Shown here: positions 42,318 to 52,190 of the stretch, piece by piece
Numbering within the stretch: position 1 is the first letter of the stretch
Layout: every line of letters begins with the position of its first letter
Source of the DNA: Pseudomonas bharatica CSV86
GTDB taxonomy: Bacteria > Pseudomonadota > Gammaproteobacteria > Pseudomonadales > Pseudomonadaceae
Assembly (NCBI RefSeq): GCF_000319305.2
Contig: NZ_AMWJ02000005.1
Span: 1-64,000, forward strand
Direction of reading: 5' to 3'
DNA: 64,000 nt
Translations under genes and position numbers: made by a program
Notes under the pieces: generated by a model
Databases searched by the model: none
The model's input: only the letters and a program-made list of their open reading frames with translations
Told to the model about the DNA's origin: nothing

Positions 42318-43753
42318 TCATTTCTCCCTGTCCAAACGCCGAAACACCAACCCGGCCCCAGACACATCAGGCTCACCAGCACCAAGGTCACCTGAATATC
42401 CCCGGCCTCCGGCTGGCCATGCCCCTGCACCCGCTGGATCCCGCCCAGCAACATCGCCGCCAGGCACACGGCCAGGCTCAGGCTGATCTGCACGCTGGTC
42501 GCCGACAGCGTCGCCGCGCTGGCCGAGCGCTCCGGCGGGATATCGGCGTAGGTCAGCGCGCCCATCGCAGTCATTTGCAACGAGCGCGACAGCCCGCGAC
42601 GAACAGCATCGACATCACTACCAGCGGTGCGGTGTCCTCGGTAAACAGCGCACACAGGGCAATGGAAAGCGCCCCAGTACGGTGTTCCACATCAGCAGGT
42701 CGCGAAAGCCGAAACGCCGCGCCAGGGCACCGAGATGAACTTGATCAGCAGGGCTCCGGCGCCGCCGGCGAAGGTCAACAGCCCGCCTGCAGCGCGCTCA
42801 TGCCATATCCCAGCTGAAACAGCAGCACCAGCAAGAACGGCAGCGAGGCACTGCCAGGCGAAACAGGGTGCCGCCCCATAGCACCAGGGCAAAACTGGGA
42901 ATGCGCAGCAACGACAGGTCCAGCAGCGGCGAAACTGCGCGCCGTGCATGGCGCACATAGGCGCAGGCGAAACCCGCGCCGGCCAGCAGCAACAGGCACG
43001 ACCATTCCCAGCGCAACGAACCGTGCCCGAGGCTTTCGAATGCCAGCACCAGGCAGGCCAGCGCCGGGCTGCCGAGCAGGAAGCCGCGCAGTCCAGCGAG
43101 CGGGTGCGTTGCCCCGGGTAGTCCGGCACATGGCGCAGCACCAGCAGTATCCCGAGCAGGCCGATGGCAGGTTGAGCAGGAAGATCCAGTGCCACGACAA
43201 CCCGGTCACCAGCAATCCGCCCAGCGGCGGGCCGAACACCGGGCCGAGCAGGGCGGGCATGGTCAGGTAGGCCATGGCCTTGAGCAGGTCGCCCTTGCTC
43301 GACCAGCGCAGCAGGATCACCTGGCCCACCGGCACCATTAGCGCTGCGGCCATGCCCTGGCAGAAACGCGCCAGGGCCAGTTGCCAGAGGCTGGCGGACA
43401 GCGCACAGGCCAGCGAGCTGGCTACGAACAGGCCGATGGCGGCGATGAACACCCGGCGCGGCCCAAGCCGTTCGGCCAGCCAGCCGCTGAGGGGATGAAC
43501 ATTGCCACCGCCAGCAGGTAAAGGGTGACCACCAGGTTCATGCGCACGCTGGGCTCGCCGAAATCCGCCGCCAGTTGCGGCAGGGCGGTGAGCACGGCGG
43601 TGGAGTCGAGCAGCTCCATGAACAGCGCGCAGCCGATGATCATCGGCACCTTGCGCTGGAAGGTCGGTGGTGCGTCCGGTCGGGTCAGGGCGTTCAGGTC
43701 GTCCGCCTTAGCGCAGGGCGGGTTTCTGGGCGGGACATGGTTGGGTTCTTCAT
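42318..43753 (-). CDS. DHA2-family (EmrB/QacA-type) MFS exporter
   Basis: Fourteen-helix drug:H+ antiporter of about 480 residues. Starts MKNPTMSRPETRPALR at 43753 and moves (frame break near 43705) to MPMIIGCALFMELLDSTAVL, the D-S/T-x-x-x-x-AL motif of DHA2 helix 1. Motif C is seen in TMPALLGPVFGPPLGGLLVT, with the helix text SWHWIFLLNLP after it. The C-terminus should read LVFRRLDREK at 42318. At least seven breaks. It is convergent with the porin and back-to-back with vanR at some distance. Vanillate-locus transporters exist in this family, so it might export or import aromatic acids, but nothing in the sequence decides it. Confidence 0.82.
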
Positions 43754-43869
43754 CACTTGGGATGGCGAACAGGGTAGGGGCGGAGGGCTGTGTTGTGAAA
43801 TACCGCTTGGTGCTTTGTTAATAACGATGTTTTGTTTTCATGCAAAATTTACATGTTTTGTCCGTACGG

Positions 43870-44588
43870 TCATTGAATGATCTTCAATCCTTCCTGCCTT
43901 GGTCCGCTGAAGATCTTCATGTACCTGATGGTCACCTGCGCATGCTCGCGCATGATCGCCTCGGCCCGTGCGCCCTGTCCGGCCAGCAGGGCATCGACCA
44001 GGGTGTGATGCTGCATGTTGGCGAAATTGAACCGGCGAAACTCCTGGGCCAGGTTGCTGCGGTCCACGGCGATCGAACTCACCGAGGCGAACGGCAGGTG
44101 TTCGTTGCGCGACAGCGCTTCGGCCACCGCGGCGTTGCCGCTGGCTTCGATGATGGCCTGGTGGAAGCGCTTGTTGATGTCGTGGTAGGCCGCCAGGTCT
44201 TCTTCGCTGACGAAGCCCTTGTCGAACAAGCTGTCCGCCTGCTCCAGGCACTCCAGCAGTACTGCGCGCGTCGCCATGCTTATACCGCGCTCGGCCGCCT
44301 GCCGCGCCGCCAGCCCTTCCAGTACGCCACGCACCTCCACGGCATTGCCGAGGGTTTGCGCCGTCACTTGCTTCACCGCGAAACCCCGTGCCCCGTGGCG
44401 AACCAGCAGCCCTTCCTGTTCGAGCGCGCGCAACGCCATGCGTACCGGCATCCGCGAGACTTCCAGCAATTCGGCGGTGGGTACTTCGGCGATGCGCTCG
44501 CCGGGGCGAACTGCCCGTCGAGGATCATCCTGCGCAGCAGGTTCAATACACGTTGTCCGGATCCACTCACTGCGGCCTCCACGGCCAA
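43870..44588 (-). CDS. vanR: GntR-family (FCD) regulator VanR
   Basis: FadR-type GntR repressor of about 238 residues controlling vanAB, released by vanillate. Winged helix: SGSGQRVLNLLRRMILDGQF, PGERIAEVPTAELLEVSRMP, MALRALEQEGLLV. FCD domain with metal-binding residues: EDLAAYHDINKRFHQAIIEA, NFANMQHHTLVDALLAGQGA, IMREHAQVTIRYMKIFSG. A frame break at 44510 joins the two parts. The start is uncertain: TTG at 44588 or a nearby GTG. Divergent from vanA, with two perfect palindromic operators in the 177-bp gap. Confidence 0.88.
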
Positions 44589-44674
44589 AACCCTTCATGC
44601 GCGGCACTGTAGCGGCTTTGCCGGCCGCTGCGAAGAGCGGGCGGGAAGAAAAAAGCCGGGCGATTATCGAACCG

Positions 44675-44690
44675 TTAATGGATCCATTAA
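44675..44690. promoter_or_regulatory. VanR operator candidate 1
   Basis: TTAATGGATCCATTAA, a perfect 16-bp palindrome centred in the vanR/vanA gap. It matches the ATTGGATCCAAT type of VanR box known from Caulobacter, with a changed inner base pair. Confidence 0.8.
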
Positions 44691-44730
44691 GCGTGCATAT
44701 ATTGCGTTTTTAACGGGTTAAATCCAATTT

Positions 44731-44740
44731 ATGGATCCAT
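44731..44740. promoter_or_regulatory. VanR operator candidate 2
   Basis: ATGGATCCAT, a perfect 10-bp palindrome repeating the core of operator 1. Centres are 53 bp apart, about five helical turns. It lies 25 bp before vanA, where binding would block transcription start or elongation. Confidence 0.75.
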
Positions 44741-44765
44741 CACAACAACAAAACGAGCCTGACCC

Positions 44766-45815
44766 ATGCACCCGAAAAACGCCTGGTACGTCGCCTGCAC
44801 CCCGGACGAGATCGCTGAAAAGCCCCTGGGCCGCAAGATCTGCAATGAAAACATGGTGTTCTACCGCGGCGACCACTCCCGCGTCGCCGCCCTCGAGGAT
44901 TTCTGCCCGCACCGTGGCGCGCCGCTGTCGCTGGGCTTCGTCCGCGACGGCAAGCTGGTATGCGGTTACCACGGCCTGGAAATGGGCAGCGATGGCCGCA
45001 CCGCCACCATGCCGTGCCAGCGGGTGCAGGCCTTTCCGGCGATCCGCAGCTTCCCGGTCGAAGAGCGTCATGGCTTCATCTGGGTCTGGCCCGGTGATCC
45101 CGCCCGTGCCGACACGGCGCTGATCCCTAACCTGCATTGGGCTGACAGTCCTGACTGGGCGTACGGCGGCGGGCTCTACCACATCGCCTGCGACTACCGG
45201 CTGATGATCGACAACCTGATGGACCTGACCACGAAACCTACGTGCATGCTTCGAGCATCGGCCAGAAGGAAATCGACGAGGCGCCGGTCAACACCCGGGT
45301 CAGTGGCGACGAAGTGATCACCAGTCGCTTCATGGAGAACATCCTGCCGCCGCCGTTCTGGCAGGCCGCCCTGCGCGGCAACGGCCTGGCGACGACGTGC
45401 CGGTGGATCGCTGGCAGATCTGCCGCTTTACCCCGCCCAGCCACGTGATGATCGAAGTCGGCGTGGCCCATGCCGGTACCGGCGGCTACGACGCACCGGC
45501 GCATTGCAAGGCCGGGAGCATCGTGGTCGATTTCATCACGCCGAGAGCGACACCTCGATCTGGTACTTCTGGGGCATGGCGCGCAACTTCAAGGCCGATG
45601 ACCCGGCGCTGACCGAGACCATCCGCAGCGGCCAGGGCAAGATCTTCGCCGAGGATCTGGAAATGCTCGAGCGCCAGCAGCGCAACCTGCTGGAACACCC
45701 GCAGCGCAGCCTGCTCAAGCTCAATATCGATGCCGGCGGCGTGCAGTCTCGACGCATCATCGAGCGGATCATCGCCGCCGAGCAGGCACCGGTGATTGCC
45801 CGGAGTGCATCGTGA
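44766..45815 (+). CDS. vanA: Vanillate O-demethylase oxygenase subunit (Rieske)
   Basis: Terminal oxygenase converting vanillate to protocatechuate plus formaldehyde. About 350 residues. Starts MHPKNAWYVACTPDEIAEKP. The Rieske [2Fe-2S] motif is C-P-H-R-G-A-P-L-S and C-G-Y-H-G-L-E-M (residues ~47-70). The mononuclear-iron histidines should lie in DNLMDLTHETYVHAS, broken at 45232 by loss of one C from CCC. Ends RIIAAEQAPVIARSAS. Other breaks near 45395 and 45540. The TGA overlaps the vanB ATG. Confidence 0.93.
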
Positions 45816-46735
45816 TGGAACTGCTGATCAAGGCTATGCGCCTGGAGGCCGAGACATCGTCGGCCTGGAGCTGGTCCGCGAAGACGGCGCGCCATTGCCC
45901 GCGTTCACCGCCGGGGCGCATATAGACGTGCACCTCGACCAGGGGCTGGTCCGCCAGTATTCACTGTGCAACGACCCGCACGAGCAGCACCGCTACTGCA
46001 TCGGTGTGCTGCATGATGCGGCGTCCCGCGGCGGCTCGCGCGCGGTGCACCAGCGGTTGCGGGTGGCCAGCGAGTGACGGTCAGCGAGCCGCGCAACCTG
46101 TTCGCGCTGGACAGCGGGGCAGGGCGCTCGCTGTTGTTCGCCGGTGGTATCGGCATCACGCCGATCCTGGCCATGGCCCACAGCCTGGCCCGCGAAGGAC
46201 GGCCATTCGCCGTTCACTACTCGGCGCGTTCGGCGCAACGTGCGGCGTTTCTCGACCAGCTCGGCGAACTGCCGGCCAGGTGCTATTTCGACGACGGCCA
46301 ACGCCTCGACCTGGCTACGGTCCTGGCCAACGAGCCGGCGGATACGCATCTGTATGTCTGCGGTCCGGCAGGCTACATCGACCATGTGCTCGAAGGCGCC
46401 CGGGCGCTGGGCTGGGACGAGTCGCGACTGCATCGCGAATACTTCGGCGCAGCGCCGCTTACCCAGGCTGAAGACGCGGCCTTCGAGGTGCGCATCCACG
46501 CGACGGGGCAGGTCTTCGAGGTGCCGGCGGATCGTTCATCACCCAGGTGCTGGACGACGCCGGAATCATCATCCCGGTATCCTGCGAGCAGGGAATCTGC
46601 GGCACCTGCATTACCCGGGTGGTGGATGGCGAGGTGGATCACCGCGACCAGTTCCTAACTGCCGAAGAGCGCCGCGGGCAAATGACGCCTTGCTGCTCAA
46701 GGGCCCGGGGTGGCTGCCTGGTACTAGACCTGTAA
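45815..46735 (+). CDS. vanB: Vanillate O-demethylase reductase subunit
   Basis: Electron-transfer partner of VanA: FMN/NADH reductase plus plant-type [2Fe-2S] ferredoxin, about 317 residues. Flavin part VRQYSLCNDPHEQHRYCIGV, NADH part LLFAGGIGITPILAMAHSLA and HLYVCGPAGYIDHVLEGARA, ferredoxin cysteines in VSCEQGICGTCITRVVDG and a last Cys in CCSRARGGCLVLDL. Breaks near 45853, 46072, 46530 and 46680. The stop codon lies inside the left arm of a 68-bp hairpin. Confidence 0.92.
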
Positions 46736-46799
46736 TTGGATGGACTCGCCCCCACCGTGGCGCACAGACGCCTCGGCGGGGGCGAGTCCATCCAATTAC
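46732..46799. repeat. 68-bp near-perfect hairpin overlapping the vanB stop codon
   Basis: Perfect 22-bp arms: left 46732-46753 (starts GTAATTGGATGGACTCGCCC), right 46778-46799 (the reverse complement). The 24-base inside can extend the stem with CCG-T-GGCG against CGCC-T-CGG, leaving a 6-base loop CACAGA. It starts one base before the vanB TAA. There is no T-tract. The 290 bp after it, up to 47091, contain no gene or clear signal that I can see. Confidence 0.9.
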
Positions 46800-47091
46800 G
46801 GGATCGGGTTGGCCCGTCGGTCACTACAAAGCTTTTTCCTGCCCAGCCCAACATTTTAATAATTTGCCTAACCCCCGCTCTGCTCCATCATCCTCCTCAC
46901 CCGAAGAATAAAAAACGACGCGCATTCCAAGCGCTCGAAACCCGGCCGGTGTCAGGGCCCGAACAGAAGAGCCCGCGCCCGCCTTACTGCCCTTTCAAGA
47001 CTGTCTTTGCCAACCATGTCGGGGTCGACGACCCGCGCCTGCTGTTCGCGGCTACCCGGCATTTACCTTGAGTAGTAGGGAGGAAGTGTCG

Positions 47092-48131
47092 ATGTCTTTG
47101 AAAATGCGTGCGTGCGCGTTGGCTGTGGTTTCCACTCTGGCGGCGGCAATGCCCTGGCCGCGACGGACAAGCTCACCGTGATTTCCTTCGGCGGCGCCAC
47201 CAAGGCCGCCCAGGACCAGGCCTATTTCAAGCCGTTCGAGCAGAGCGGGGCGGGCAAGGTGGTGGCCGGCGACTATAACGGTGAGCTGTCCAAGGTGAAG
47301 GCCATGGTCAGCGTCGGCCAGGTTTCCTGGGACGTGGTCGAGGTGGAAAGCCCCGAACTGCTGCGCGGTTGCGAAGAGGGGCTGTTCGAGAAGATCGACC
47401 CGGCGCTGCTTGGCAACGGCGAGCACTACCTGGCCGATACTGTCAGTGAATGCGGCGTCGCCAGCTATGTCTGGTCCATGGTCATGGCCTACGACCGGCG
47501 AAGCTGTCCTCGCCACCCGCCTCCTGGGCCGACTTCTGGGACACCGCCAAGTATCCCGGCAAGCGCGGCCTGCGCAAAGGCGCCAAGTACACCCTGGAAG
47601 CCGCCTTGCTCGCCGATGGCGTCAGCCGTGCCGACCTGTACAAGGTGCTCGCCACCCCTGCCGGCGTGACCCGCGCCTTCGCCAAGCTCGACCAGATCAA
47701 GTCCTCGATCCAGTGGTGGGAAGCCGGCGCCCAGCCGCCGCAATGGCTGGCGGCCAATGACGTGGTGATGTCCGCCGCCTACAACGGACGCATCGCCGTG
47801 GCCCAGAAGGAAGGCACCCACCTCGGCATCGTCTGGAACGGCGGCCTCTATGACCCGACCACTGGGCCATCGTCAAGGGCTCGCCGAACAAGGCCCTGGC
47901 GAGAAATTCATCGTCTTCGCCAGCCAGGCGGCCAACCAGCAGCGCTTCTCGTCGAGCATCCCCTACGGCCCGGTCAACAAGCAGGCGCTGGATGCCTTGC
48001 CGCTGGACGTCCAGGCCCAGTTGCCGACCGCGCCGGCCAACCTGGAGCAGGGGCTGCTGGTGGATTCCGGATTCTGGGTGGACCACGGCGAGGAACTGGA
48101 AGAGCGCTTCAACGCCTGGGCTGCGCGCTAA
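47092..48131 (+). CDS. Periplasmic substrate-binding protein, polyamine (PotD/PotF) type
   Basis: Solute-binding protein of a spermidine/putrescine-type ABC importer, about 347 residues. The ATG at 47092 follows GGGAGGAAG and opens a signal peptide (MSLKMRACALAVVSTLAA, then a frame break near 47145 and A-L-A-ATDKLTVISFGG). Binding-fold text: FGGATKAAQDQAYFKPFEQS, GQVSWDVVEVESPELLRGCE, SSPPASWADFWDTAKYPGKR, VVMSAAYNGRIAVAQKEGTH, AEKFIVFASQAANQQRFSSS. The W/D/Y polyamine-pocket residues are compatible but cannot be proven. No permease or ATPase genes are adjacent, so it is an orphan here. Other breaks near 47500, 47865 and 47900. Confidence 0.82.
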
Positions 48132-48142
48132 ACGAAGCGCGC

Positions 48143-48682
48143 TCACAGCAGATCGAAGAACAGCTCCAGGCCCAGGCGCTCGCCGCTGTGGACCCGGCTG
48201 ATGGCGTGGCGCGTCGTCACCCGGGAGTGGCGTACCGGGCGGCGGCCGGCGGAATGATCGCGATGTCGCCCCGGCGCAACGGCACCACGATGGGCCGGGA
48301 TTGCAGGCGCGGGCGGTGCTCGGTGAGCAGCAGGTCGCCACCGCTGAAGTCCTTGCCGGAGTGCACAGAAGAGCGCACAACAGCAGCGGAAAAGCCGTCG
48401 GCGATTGGCGCAACGGCTGGTGCTCCTGCTCGCGCAGGCGGGTATAGCGTGAAGGATCCAGCGCACGGCCCGCTTCGCGGCAGCGCGCCTGCAGTGCGGC
48501 CAGTTGTGGCGGGTAGGCTTCCTGTTCACTCCAATGGTTGGCTATGCTGCCAGCGGCGGATAGAAGGTCGTCTTCAAGGTGTTGAGCAGGCCGCAGGAGC
48601 CGAACCGGTCGGCGTCCAGGTAGCCGGGGAGCAGCAGGTAACCGTCCCGCTCGAGGCCGGCGAGCATGTCAGCGAGCGTCAT
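48143..48682 (-). CDS. Short 2OG-Fe(II) oxygenase-family paralogue, likely lacking the H-x-D motif
   Basis: Protein of about 180 residues whose start (48682) overlaps the end of the next gene upstream. Starts MTLADMLAGLERDGYLLLPG and resembles the adjacent oxygenase: LAAIANHWSEQEAYPPQLAA aligns with its LAGIANLWNSRLKRQESYPP region, and HSGKDFSGGDLLLTEHRPRL with RPGVDFEGGEFCLTEYSSQE. The distal iron His and 2OG-binding Arg are kept (TTRHAISRVHSGERLGLELF). The segment of about 20 residues that in the neighbour carries Y-R-P-G-D-Y-N-C-L-H-Q-D-L is missing and replaced by a short Q-I-A-D link, so the metal-binding H-x-D is not visible. Breaks near 48545, 48375 and 48235. Confidence 0.65.
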
Positions 48683-49365
48683 GGAAGATCACCCCCAGGG
48701 TGTGCCGGCTGCCGCTCGATACCTGGCTGACACCATGCCTGACCTGCACCCTGCGCCAACCACCGCGCCGCCCCGGCACTGGCCGTATCGCCACCGGGAA
48801 AACCACGCCGTCGCCCTGCTGCAATGGTACGACCTCGGCGCGGTGCTCCTGGCTGGAATACTCGGTGAGGCAGAATTCGCCGCCCTCGAAATCAACGCCG
48901 GGACGTGACAGCAGGATCGCCACCTGCAGAGGGAAGGACAGGTCTCCATAGAGGTCCTGGTGCAGGCAGTTGTAATCGCCGGGCCGGTACTGCAACAGCA
49001 GGGGCGTGGGCGCATCTGGCCTGCCCGGTGACACTGCCGGAGAAAGCTGGAGAGGGAGGGCGGGTAAGACTCCTGGCGCTTGAGCCGGCTGTTCCACAGG
49101 TTGGCGATCCCGGCAAGCACGGGGTAGATGCGCTGGCGCAGCCGCTCGACCTGCGAAGGCAGGGGATAGCGAAAGTACTGGTATTCACCGCTGCCAAACC
49201 GTGGCGAGACATGACGATGCGCGAGCGGAACCGTTCGCTTTGCCGATACAGGGCGACCAGTTGCCGGCATTCGTCGCCGCTGAGCAGTGCCGGGAGCAGG
49301 GCGTGGCCCGTGTTATCCAGGGACTGCACAAGGCTGGGGTTTTCAAAAGAAAAACGGGTCTGCAT
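48669..49365 (-). CDS. 2OG-Fe(II) oxygenase (prolyl-4-hydroxylase-like)
   Basis: Non-heme iron, 2-oxoglutarate-dependent oxygenase of about 232 residues. Starts MQTRFSFENPSLVQSLDNTG. The iron motif H-x-D lies in PGDYNCLHQDLYGDL, followed by FPLQVAILLSRPGVDFEGGE, the distal His in QVRHGVSQVSSGSRHTLGVI, and the 2OG-binding Arg in the same stretch. The family is the single-domain bacterial 2OG group often found as 'proline hydroxylase'-like proteins. No substrate is known for it. Frame breaks near 49195 and 49015. Its stop at 48669 overlaps the start of the short paralogue, so they are translationally coupled. Confidence 0.82.
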
Positions 49366-49657
49366 GCCGTTGCACCTGAGTGGGATGGACTCAGTTTGCC
49401 GAGGCAGCGGCCCAGGACACTCCGTTCCTTGCGCTGGTCTTGCGCAATCCGACCGAACTTCCCCGGACATCCCGCGGACAAAGCCATAGCAACGCCGGTT
49501 TTGAAATGTCTTGTAACAAGCAAGGCAGGCACCCCGGCCACTTTGCCCGTGATGCCAAAGCCTGCCCGTCGATACCCCCAAGAGCGGTCTCCAGCCTGCC
49601 GGGTCGATATGCAGCACGCCATCCGGGTTCCCTGCGCAAGGTAATAGGTGAACCTGC

Positions 49658-50374
49658 ATGTTGTCAGCCAAGCAAAACTCGCGAAGAAAGTTCCTGCTGT
49701 CTTCGCTGATCGCCTTGCCCGCCATGGGCATCGCCCTCGACGGCCTGAGCGCGGCAGTGGCGGCGGAGATCATCGCGCCGAGCCTCGACAGCTACACCCC
49801 GGTGTTCTTCAGCGCCGCCGAGTGGACCTTCATCAAGGCCGCCTGCGACCGCCTGATCCCCGCCGATGGCCGCGGCCCCGGCGCACTCGAATGCAACGTG
49901 CCGATCTTCATCGACCAGCAACTGGCCGGCGACCTGGGCAGCGAGGTCTACCTCGAAGGCCCCTTCGACCTGAACGCGCCCGCCACCCTCGGCTACCAGT
50001 TGCCCTTCACCCGCAGGAGGTCTACCGCAAGGGCATCGCCGCCCTGGAGCGCGCGTGCCAGGCCAGTCACGGCACGCATTTCGCCTTGCTCGACTGCCCA
50101 CTCGCGGGCAGGTCCTGGGCCAGTTGCAGAACGGCCAGATCGATTTCGCTGCCCACGGCGAGCCGGTGCTGCCGGGCAAGCTGCTGTTCACCGACCTGCT
50201 CAACCACACCCGCCAGGGCTGGCTCGCCGATCCTATTTACGGCGGCAACAAGGGCATGAAGGCGTGGATCGCCATCGGCTTTCCCGGTGCCCGTGCCAGC
50301 TATCTGGAATGGGTGACCCAACACAACGTGGCGTATCCGCTCGGGCCGGTGAGCCTGAGTGGCCAGCGCGCCTG
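49658..50374 (+). CDS. Gluconate 2-dehydrogenase subunit 3 (gamma), Tat-exported
   Basis: Small subunit (about 238 residues) of the membrane gluconate/2-keto-acid dehydrogenase. Starts MLSAKQNSRRKFLLSSLIAL, a twin-arginine signal (R-R-K-F-L) that carries the folded flavoprotein partner across the membrane. Family text: VFFSAAEWTFIKAACDRLIP, FIDQQLAGDLGSEVYLEGPF, FTDLLNHTRQGWLADPIYGG, GARASYLEWVTQHNVAYPLG. Breaks near 50012 and 50105. First gene of a three-gene operon. The upstream 290 bp (49366-49657) contain no gene that I can support. Confidence 0.9.
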
Positions 50375-50412
50375 AAGCCGTCATCCGACGCCACAGCATT
50401 CAAGGGGCAAGC

Positions 50413-52179
50413 ATGAGCAGCATGAGCAATGACGAAGTCGATGTGGTCGTGGTCGGCCTGGGCTGGACCGGTTCGCTGATGAGCATCGAACTGGCCCAGG
50501 CGGGGCTCAGGGTGCGCGCCCTGGAGCGCGGCGCCGACCGGCCCAACGCCGATTTTTCCTACCCCAGGCCGGCGGACCAGTACGCCTACGGCCTGCGCAA
50601 CAAGGTCATGGTCACGCCCAGGGACGGTGCCCTGACCGTACGCCATGACCTCGCCGGCAACGCGCTGCCGACCCGGCAGTGGGGCGCCTTCGTCCCGGGT
50701 ACCGGCGTCGGCGGTTCCGGCCTGCATTGGACCGGGGTACTGATCCGGCCGACGCCGACCGATATCAAGCTCAAGACCTATGCCGACCAGGCCTACGCAC
50801 CGGGCAGCCTCGACGAGCGCATGCAGATCCAGGATTACCCCTTCACCTGGGACGAGATCGAGCCGTACCTGGACCGTTTCGACAAGATCTGCGGCCTGTC
50901 CGGCAACACCGGCAACCTGCGCGGGCAGATCATCGCCGGCGGCGACCCGTTCGAGGGCCCGCGTTCCAGCCCGTTCCCGCTGCCGGCGCTGGAAGACACG
51001 CTGAACAACAGGATGTTCGCCGAGGCCGCGCGCAAGCTGGGTTACCACCCGTTCCCCAACCCCTCGGCCAACGTTTCGCGCCCTGGAAAAACCCCTACGG
51101 CAACCAGATCGCGCCGTGCAACTACTGCGGCTTCTGCAGCAAGTACCCGTGCCTGAACTATTCCAAGGCCTCGCCGCAGACCGCCGTGATGGACGCCCTC
51201 ACGCGCATGGACAACTTCGACTACCGCACCGGCTGCAACGTGCTGCGGGTCGATCTGCACCCCGACGGCAAGACCGCCCGCGGCGTTACCTACGCCGATG
51301 CCCAGGGCAACGAGGTGTTCCAGCCGGCGAAGATCGTCATCCTGGCCGGCTTCCAGTTCGTCAATGTGCGCCTGATGCTGCTGTCGGGCATCGGCAAGCC
51401 CTATGACCCGCACACCGGCGAGGGCGTGATCGGGCGCAACTATGCCTTCCTCAGCGTCGGCGGAGCGACGCTGTTCTTCAAGGACAAGCACTTCAATCCC
51501 TTCGCCACCGCCGGCGCCACCGGACAGATGTTCAACGATATCTCCCGGGCAATTTCGATGGCCCGGGGCTGGGCGTGATCGGCGGGGCCAAGATCCACAG
51601 TTCCCAGGCCACCGGCACGCCCATCGGCACCTCGCTGCCGTCGGGGACGCCGGAATGGGGCCAGGGCTGGAAGGAGGCGATGCAGGACTGGTACGGCCAT
51701 TCGATGACCATCAACATCTCCACCGGCTGCATGTCCTATCGCGACCACTATGTGGACCTCGACCCGACCTACAAGGACCCGTGGGGCCAGCCGCTGTTGC
51801 GCATCACCTTCGACTGGAAACCCAACGAGCTGAAGCTGCAGCAGTACCTGCGCGGCATTGTCCTCGACATCACCCGGGAGCTGGGGCCGGACAGCTACAG
51901 CGAAAACTTCCTGGGCATGGACTCGCACTGGGATATCACCAAGTACGTGTCCACGCATAACGTCGGCGGCGCGATCATGGGCGACTCGCCGAAAACCAGC
52001 GCGCTCAACCGCTACTTGCAGAGCTGGGATGTGCACAACGTCTTCGTCCCCGGCGGCAATGCCTTCCCGCAGAACTTCCAGGCCAACCCACCGCGCTGAT
52101 CGGCGCCCTGACCCTGATGTCGGCCCAGGCCATCAAGGAGCAGTACCTGAAGAACCCTGGCCCGTTGGTACAGGCCTGA
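50413..52179 (+). CDS. Gluconate 2-dehydrogenase flavoprotein subunit (GMC oxidoreductase)
   Basis: Catalytic FAD subunit of the periplasmic dehydrogenase that oxidises D-gluconate to 2-ketogluconate, about 590 residues. FAD-binding motif DVVVVGLGWTGSLMSIELAQ at the N-terminus. GMC text GAFVPGTGVGGSGLHWTGVL, PNELKLQQYLRGIVLDITRE, and the C-terminal catalytic region WDVHNVFVPGGNAFPQNFQA. A cysteine cluster CNYCGFCSKYPC (near 51118) is typical of these subunits and matches the site that holds an Fe-S cluster in the related fructose dehydrogenase. Breaks near 51085, 51555 and 52100. No signal peptide of its own, so it rides with the Tat-bearing gamma subunit. Confidence 0.92.
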
Positions 52180-52190
52180 GGAGCGCGACC

